A DNA stretch of 62,931 bases from an uncultured Bacteroidales bacterium (GTDB lineage: Bacteria > Bacteroidota > Bacteroidia > Bacteroidales > UBA932). A model generated the notes under the pieces. It was not told the origin of the DNA and searched no databases. It was given only the letters and a program-made list of their open reading frames with translations. This document shows positions 59,844 through 62,931 of this stretch, piece after piece. The position numbers and the translations under genes are program-made. How positions within the stretch are numbered: position 1 is the stretch's first letter; each line of letters opens with the position of its first letter. The stretch spans positions 1 to 62,931 of the forward strand of contig CALYTI010000009.1 in the NCBI GenBank assembly GCA_945487035.1. Reading direction: 5' to 3'.

Positions 59844-59962
59844 GCCGCCTGGCAGGTGCCCTTCGAGAACCTGTGCCACCCTCGGCACCATAAGAGGGGG
59901 GACCGCGTCAGCGGTGGGGTCGAGCGAAGCGAGACGGTTCTGAAGGGCACCTGCCAGGCGGC
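59844..59962. repeat. 119-bp inverted-repeat element with 21-bp perfect arms
   Basis: The arms are 59844-59864 (core CCGCCTGGCAGGTGCCCTTC) and 59942-59962, perfectly complementary. The 77-bp interior contains AACC/GGTT extensions and a second small GC-rich inverted motif (GTCGAGCGAAGCGAGAC). Only one copy is seen in the window. It lies beside R148 copy B in the 59573-60209 gap, which has no gene. Confidence 0.65.
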
Positions 59963-59996
59963 GGAACAATGGTGGGGTAGGCCGAGGTGGTGAAAC

Positions 59997-60083
59997 TGGG
60001 TGAGGGGTGAGGGGTGAGGGGGTGACTGAGTGAGGTGGTGAGGGATGACCAAGGGTGACTGGGGAGAGGGTCTGGGGGGGGTG
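59997..60083 (+). other. G-rich degenerate GGGTGA tract
   Basis: The plus strand carries repeated GGGTGAGGGGTGAGGGGTGA-like units and later GGGGAGAGGGTCTGGGGGGG. At least four G-runs lie within short loops, so a G-quadruplex is possible. It directly precedes the pnp terminator on the other strand. Confidence 0.4.
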
Positions 60084-60086
60084 CAG

Positions 60087-60116
60087 AAAAAAGCCGGCCC
60101 GGGGCGGGTCGGCTTT
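60087..60116 (-). terminator. Terminator after pnp
   Basis: AAAGCCGACCC / GGGCCGGCTTT stem (one G-T pair) with a 5-nt loop and a T6 run on the minus strand, 94 bp after the pnp stop. Confidence 0.75.
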
Positions 60117-60209
60117 GGATATTGATGATACCCCCAATGGAACTTCTCCGGCGCTTCCGTGGGGGAAGGATGACTTCAGAGAACTTCCGTGGGGAGACTA
60201 TGGGGCAGT

Positions 60210-62684
60210 TTAGAAGATTTCTTCTACGTGCTCCTGGGAGTCATCGGCCTGTGGGGCTGGGGCTTCTTCGCGGCGGGTGAAGCTGCGGCGCGGGCCACGG
60301 TCATCACGACGGTCAGCTGCACGGTCGTCACGACGGCGGTCATCACGGTCACCCCTGCGGTCGTCGCGGTCACCACGCTCGGAACGGTCACTGCGCTCGC
60401 CGAAGCGGTCGGAACGGCGATCCTGACGCGGACCACGATCATCACGACGGCGGTCATCGCGGCGGTCAGAGTCACGGCGCGGGCCACGGTCACCACGTGG
60501 GCGGCGCTCAGGCTCAACATAACCCTCCGGCTTCTCGGTAAGAGCGCGCATAGAAAGACGCATCTTGCCAGTCTTGGCATCAATCTCAAGGAGCTTGACA
60601 TCAACTTCGTCACCGACACTGAGCACATCCTCAACCTTCTCGGTCTTGTTCCAGGCAATCTCGCTCACGTGCAGCAGTCCTTCCTTGCCAGGAAGAATCT
60701 CTACGAAAGCACCGAACTCGAGAATGCTGACTACCTTTCCGTGATATACGGCACCAACCTCAGGGACAGCAACGATACCCTCAATCCAAGCCTTGGCCTT
60801 GGCCATAGCCTCAGCATCGTTGGTAGCGATATCCACAACACCCACTGTGCCCTCTCCGTTCGGATTTGGAACCTCATCGATAGAGATTGTCGCACCGGTC
60901 TCCTTCTGAATCTTCTGGATGGTCTCACCACCCTTTCCGATAATTGCACCGATAAACTCGGAAGCAACAATCATCTGCTGGATGCGAGGAACGAACGGCT
61001 TGTAGTCCTCCCTTGGTGCAGGGATAGCCTTAAGCATCTCACCCATAATGTGCAGACGTCCCAGACGGGCCTGCTCAAGAGCCTTGGCAAGCACTTCGTA
61101 GCTCAGTCCGTCAACCTTGATATCCATCTGGGTAGCGGTGATACCGTCAGCAGTACCGGTTACCTTGAAGTCCATATCTCCGAGGTGGTCCTCATCTCCG
61201 AGGATATCGGTAAGGATAGCGTAGCGCTCGTTAGGGCGGGTCTCATCGGTGATAAGTCCCATAGCCACACCGGCTACCGGCTTCTTGATCTGAACACCGG
61301 CATCCATAAGTGCAAGGCAGCCGCCACACACTGAGGCCATTGAAGAAGAACCGTTGGACTCAAGAATATCTGAAACCACGCGAACTGCGTAAGGGTTCTC
61401 CGGAGCCATAGGGATAACAGGCTTGAGAGCACGCATAGCGAGGTTTCCGTGACCTATCTCACGACGTCCCACACCGCGTTGAGGCTTGGCCTCACCTGTA
61501 GCGAACGGAGGGAAGTTGTAGTGCAGCACGAACTGCTGATCGTCCTGGATGAGCACCTCATCGGTCTCCTTCATATCCATCTTGGTTCCGAGGGTAACGG
61601 TTGCAAGAGACTGGGTCTCGCCGCGGGTGAAGATAGCGGAACCGTGAGCGCAAGGCAGATAATTCACCTCGCACCAGATAGGGCGAACCTGGTTGCATAC
61701 GCGTCCGTCAAGGCGGATACCCTCATCGAGAATCATATTGCGCATAGCCTCCTTCTCCACATCGTGGTAGTAGCGGGCTGCGAGCACAAGGCTCTGTGCA
61801 TATGCCTCTTTCTCCTCCTCATTAGTCGGAAGAGGGAGAGTTGCGACGAATTCGTCGAGAATGGCCTTGAAGCCGTCCTCACGCTCGTGCTTAGGCTTTG
61901 CAGACTTTGCGAGAGCGTAGCACTTGTCATAGCAGAACTCCTTGACGGAAGCCTTGAGCGCCTCGTCCTCAACATCGTGAGGATAATCCCTCTTGACGTC
62001 TGTTCCGAGCTCTGCCATAAGCTCCTTCTGCACGCGGCAGTGCTTCTTGATTTCCTCGTGAGCGAACTTGATGGCATCGAGCATAGTCTGCTCGCTTACC
62101 TCGTTCATCTCACCTTCAACCATCATAATATTCTCCTCGGTAGCAGCGACCATAAGTTCGAGGTCGGCATCCTTCATCTGGGAGAAGGTAGGGTTGATTA
62201 CAAACTCTCCGCCGATGCGGCAAACGCGAACCTCACCTATAGGACCGCCGAAAGGCAGGTCGGAAGTTGCGAGTGCGCAGGAAGCAGCGAGGCCTGCAAG
62301 TGCGTCAGGCTGAATATCCTTCTCTGCAGAAATAAGTGTTACATTTACAAATACTTCGAGGTGGAAATCACTTGGCCAGAGAGGGCGGATAGGACGGTCA
62401 ATAAGGCGGCTGACGAGAATCTCGTAGTCGCTTGCCTTTCCTTCCCTCTTCATAAATCCGCCAGGGAAGCGTCCTGCGGAATAGAATTTCTCCTTATAAT
62501 CCACTGTAAGTGGCATGAAGTCAGTACCTTCCTTGACTTCCTTCGCAGCGCAAACCGTGGCGAGGAGCATAGTGCCTCCCATCTTTACTACTGCGGAACC
62601 GTCTGCCTGCTTGGCAAGTTTACCGGTTTCGATTTCAATCACGCGGCCATCCGCGAGTTCAATCTTCTTGTTAATTACGTTCAT
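60210..62684 (-). CDS. pnp: Polyribonucleotide nucleotidyltransferase (PNPase)
   Basis: This 824-residue 3'-5' phosphorolytic exoribonuclease has two RNase PH domains separated by a helical domain. The second contains [17 protein letters not shown] and [24 protein letters not shown] domain ([17 protein letters not shown]) and an S1 domain ([20 protein letters not shown]) follow. The last 95 residues or so are an unusual Arg/Asp tail of DRRDDR-type repeats, ending in an acidic HVEEIF. The usual PNPase length is about 700-720, so this tail is an extension. rpsO lies upstream on the same strand, the classical order. Confidence 0.95.
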   Translation of the reverse strand: MNVINKKIELADGRVIEIETGKLAKQADGSAVVKMGGTMLLATVCAAKEVKEGTDFMPLTVDYKEKFYSAGRFPGGFMKREGKASDYEILVSRLIDRPIRPLWPSDFHLEVFVNVTLISAEKDIQPDALAGLAASCALATSDLPFGGPIGEVRVCRIGGEFVINPTFSQMKDADLELMVAATEENIMMVEGEMNEVSEQTMLDAIKFAHEEIKKHCRVQKELMAELGTDVKRDYPHDVEDEALKASVKEFCYDKCYALAKSAKPKHEREDGFKAILDEFVATLPLPTNEEEKEAYAQSLVLAARYYHDVEKEAMRNMILDEGIRLDGRVCNQVRPIWCEVNYLPCAHGSAIFTRGETQSLATVTLGTKMDMKETDEVLIQDDQQFVLHYNFPPFATGEAKPQRGVGRREIGHGNLAMRALKPVIPMAPENPYAVRVVSDILESNGSSSMASVCGGCLALMDAGVQIKKPVAGVAMGLITDETRPNERYAILTDILGDEDHLGDMDFKVTGTADGITATQMDIKVDGLSYEVLAKALEQARLGRLHIMGEMLKAIPAPREDYKPFVPRIQQMIVASEFIGAIIGKGGETIQKIQKETGATISIDEVPNPNGEGTVGVVDIATNDAEAMAKAKAWIEGIVAVPEVGAVYHGKVVSILEFGAFVEILPGKEGLLHVSEIAWNKTEKVEDVLSVGDEVDVKLLEIDAKTGKMRLSMRALTEKPEGYVEPERRPRGDRGPRRDSDRRDDRRRDDRGPRQDRRSDRFGERSDRSERGDRDDRRGDRDDRRRDDRAADRRDDRGPRRSFTRREEAPAPQADDSQEHVEEIF

Positions 62685-62718
62685 TATTGTCTTTCTTAAA
62701 CTGCTTTCAGCTAAAATA

Positions 62719-62750
62719 AGGGGTGGCTCCGCCTTCGGGCCACCCCCTTT
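62719..62750 (-). terminator. Terminator between rpsO and pnp
   Basis: AGGGGTGGC / GCCACCCCCT hairpin with an 11-nt loop, flanked by a T-rich run on both strands. It lies 12 nt after the rpsO stop and may act as partial terminator or processing site ahead of pnp. Confidence 0.65.
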
Positions 62751-62761
62751 TTCCTATCTTA

Positions 62762-62931
62762 TTATCGACGGAGACCAAGCTCCTTGACGATATTCCTGTA
62801 TCTCTCGATATCAACCCTCTGGAGATAATCCAGAACCTGACGACGCTTACCTACAAGGCGAAGAAGTGAACGGCGTGTAACCACGTCCTTCTTGTTCTTC
62901 TTCACGTGCTCGGTAAGGTGAGCGATACGGT
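62762..62931 (-). CDS. rpsO: 30S ribosomal protein S15 (partial, N-terminus beyond window)
   Basis: The C-terminal 55 or so codons are present, reading [20 protein letters not shown], then [18 protein letters not shown], and ending ELGLRR. These are the hallmark helices of S15, which binds the central domain of 16S rRNA. The start codon lies past the end of the window. Position upstream of pnp supports the call. Confidence 0.95.
   Translation of the reverse strand, partial: RIAHLTEHVKKNKKDVVTRRSLLRLVGKRRQVLDYLQRVDIERYRNIVKELGLRR

Noticed and set aside
61449..62699. A 416-codon open frame opposite pnp, and another at 60189-61334
   Set aside because: Both mirror the PNPase coding sequence. 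The second is a low-complexity Thr/Val stretch opposite the Arg/Asp tail.

Overview
The window is a chromosomal segment of a member of the Bacteroidota, most likely order Bacteroidales. The evidence is a SusC/SusD locus, BACON-domain lipoproteins, DUF4837- and DUF6029-like proteins, Bacteroidota-type promoters (TTTG, about 19-20 nt, TAnnTTTG), near absence of Shine-Dalgarno sequences, and tightly packed operons. I cannot name the genus. Most of the window looks moderately GC-rich, while 1-8100 and the SusC/D locus look AT-richer.

Region 1 (1-8480) is accessory DNA. A five-gene operon encodes an FtsK/SpoIIIE ATPase with a degenerate second ATPase-like region, a 95-residue WXG100-like helical-hairpin protein, a small beta-strand protein with a Pro-rich tail, an SPFH/GYF_2 protein and a zinc-ribbon membrane protein. 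This resembles a type VII secretion-like core in a Gram-negative lineage. It is followed by two back-to-back transposase tails, unrecognised small genes, a HAD deoxyribonucleotidase-like gene and a frameshifted gene.

Region 2 (8483-25080) is core genome. It holds a PhoR/PhoB-like pair with a Na/Pi cotransporter and 11-nt-periodic Pho-box-like sites, tRNA-Pro(UGG), lolD-trmN6, a split transketolase, two SurA-like chaperones with an OstA-like protein, pepT, galE and a GH97 glycosidase.

Region 3 (25081-38144) holds tRNA-Leu(GAG), an Ntn-hydrolase lipoprotein, a low-molecular-weight phosphatase, pyrophosphatase and a YhhN protein. It then holds a polysaccharide utilisation locus on the minus strand: a SusR-like regulator, SusC, SusD, SusE-like, a clan GH-D glycosidase and a carbohydrate-binding lipoprotein. 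The regulator sits at the end of a tlpA/DUF6029/dsbD/nuclease operon (38145-42929).

Region 4 (43027-62931) has two BACON lipoproteins, a HAD phosphatase, a phosphohexomutase, def, ruvX, an M23 peptidase, dxr, rseP, a DUF4837 protein, tRNA-Glu/rpsT/tRNA-Pro, a ResB-CcsA fusion, a triheme cytochrome c peroxidase, ispE, queH, a RAYT-like tyrosine transposase, pnp and a partial rpsO.

Several families of short palindromic elements lie in the intergenic gaps: 68-bp units, 118-127-bp nested palindromes, 148-bp double hairpins and 25-26-bp imperfect palindromes. The 148-bp elements flank the segment carrying the RAYT gene. Together with the secretion-like cassette, this is the most interesting structure in the window.
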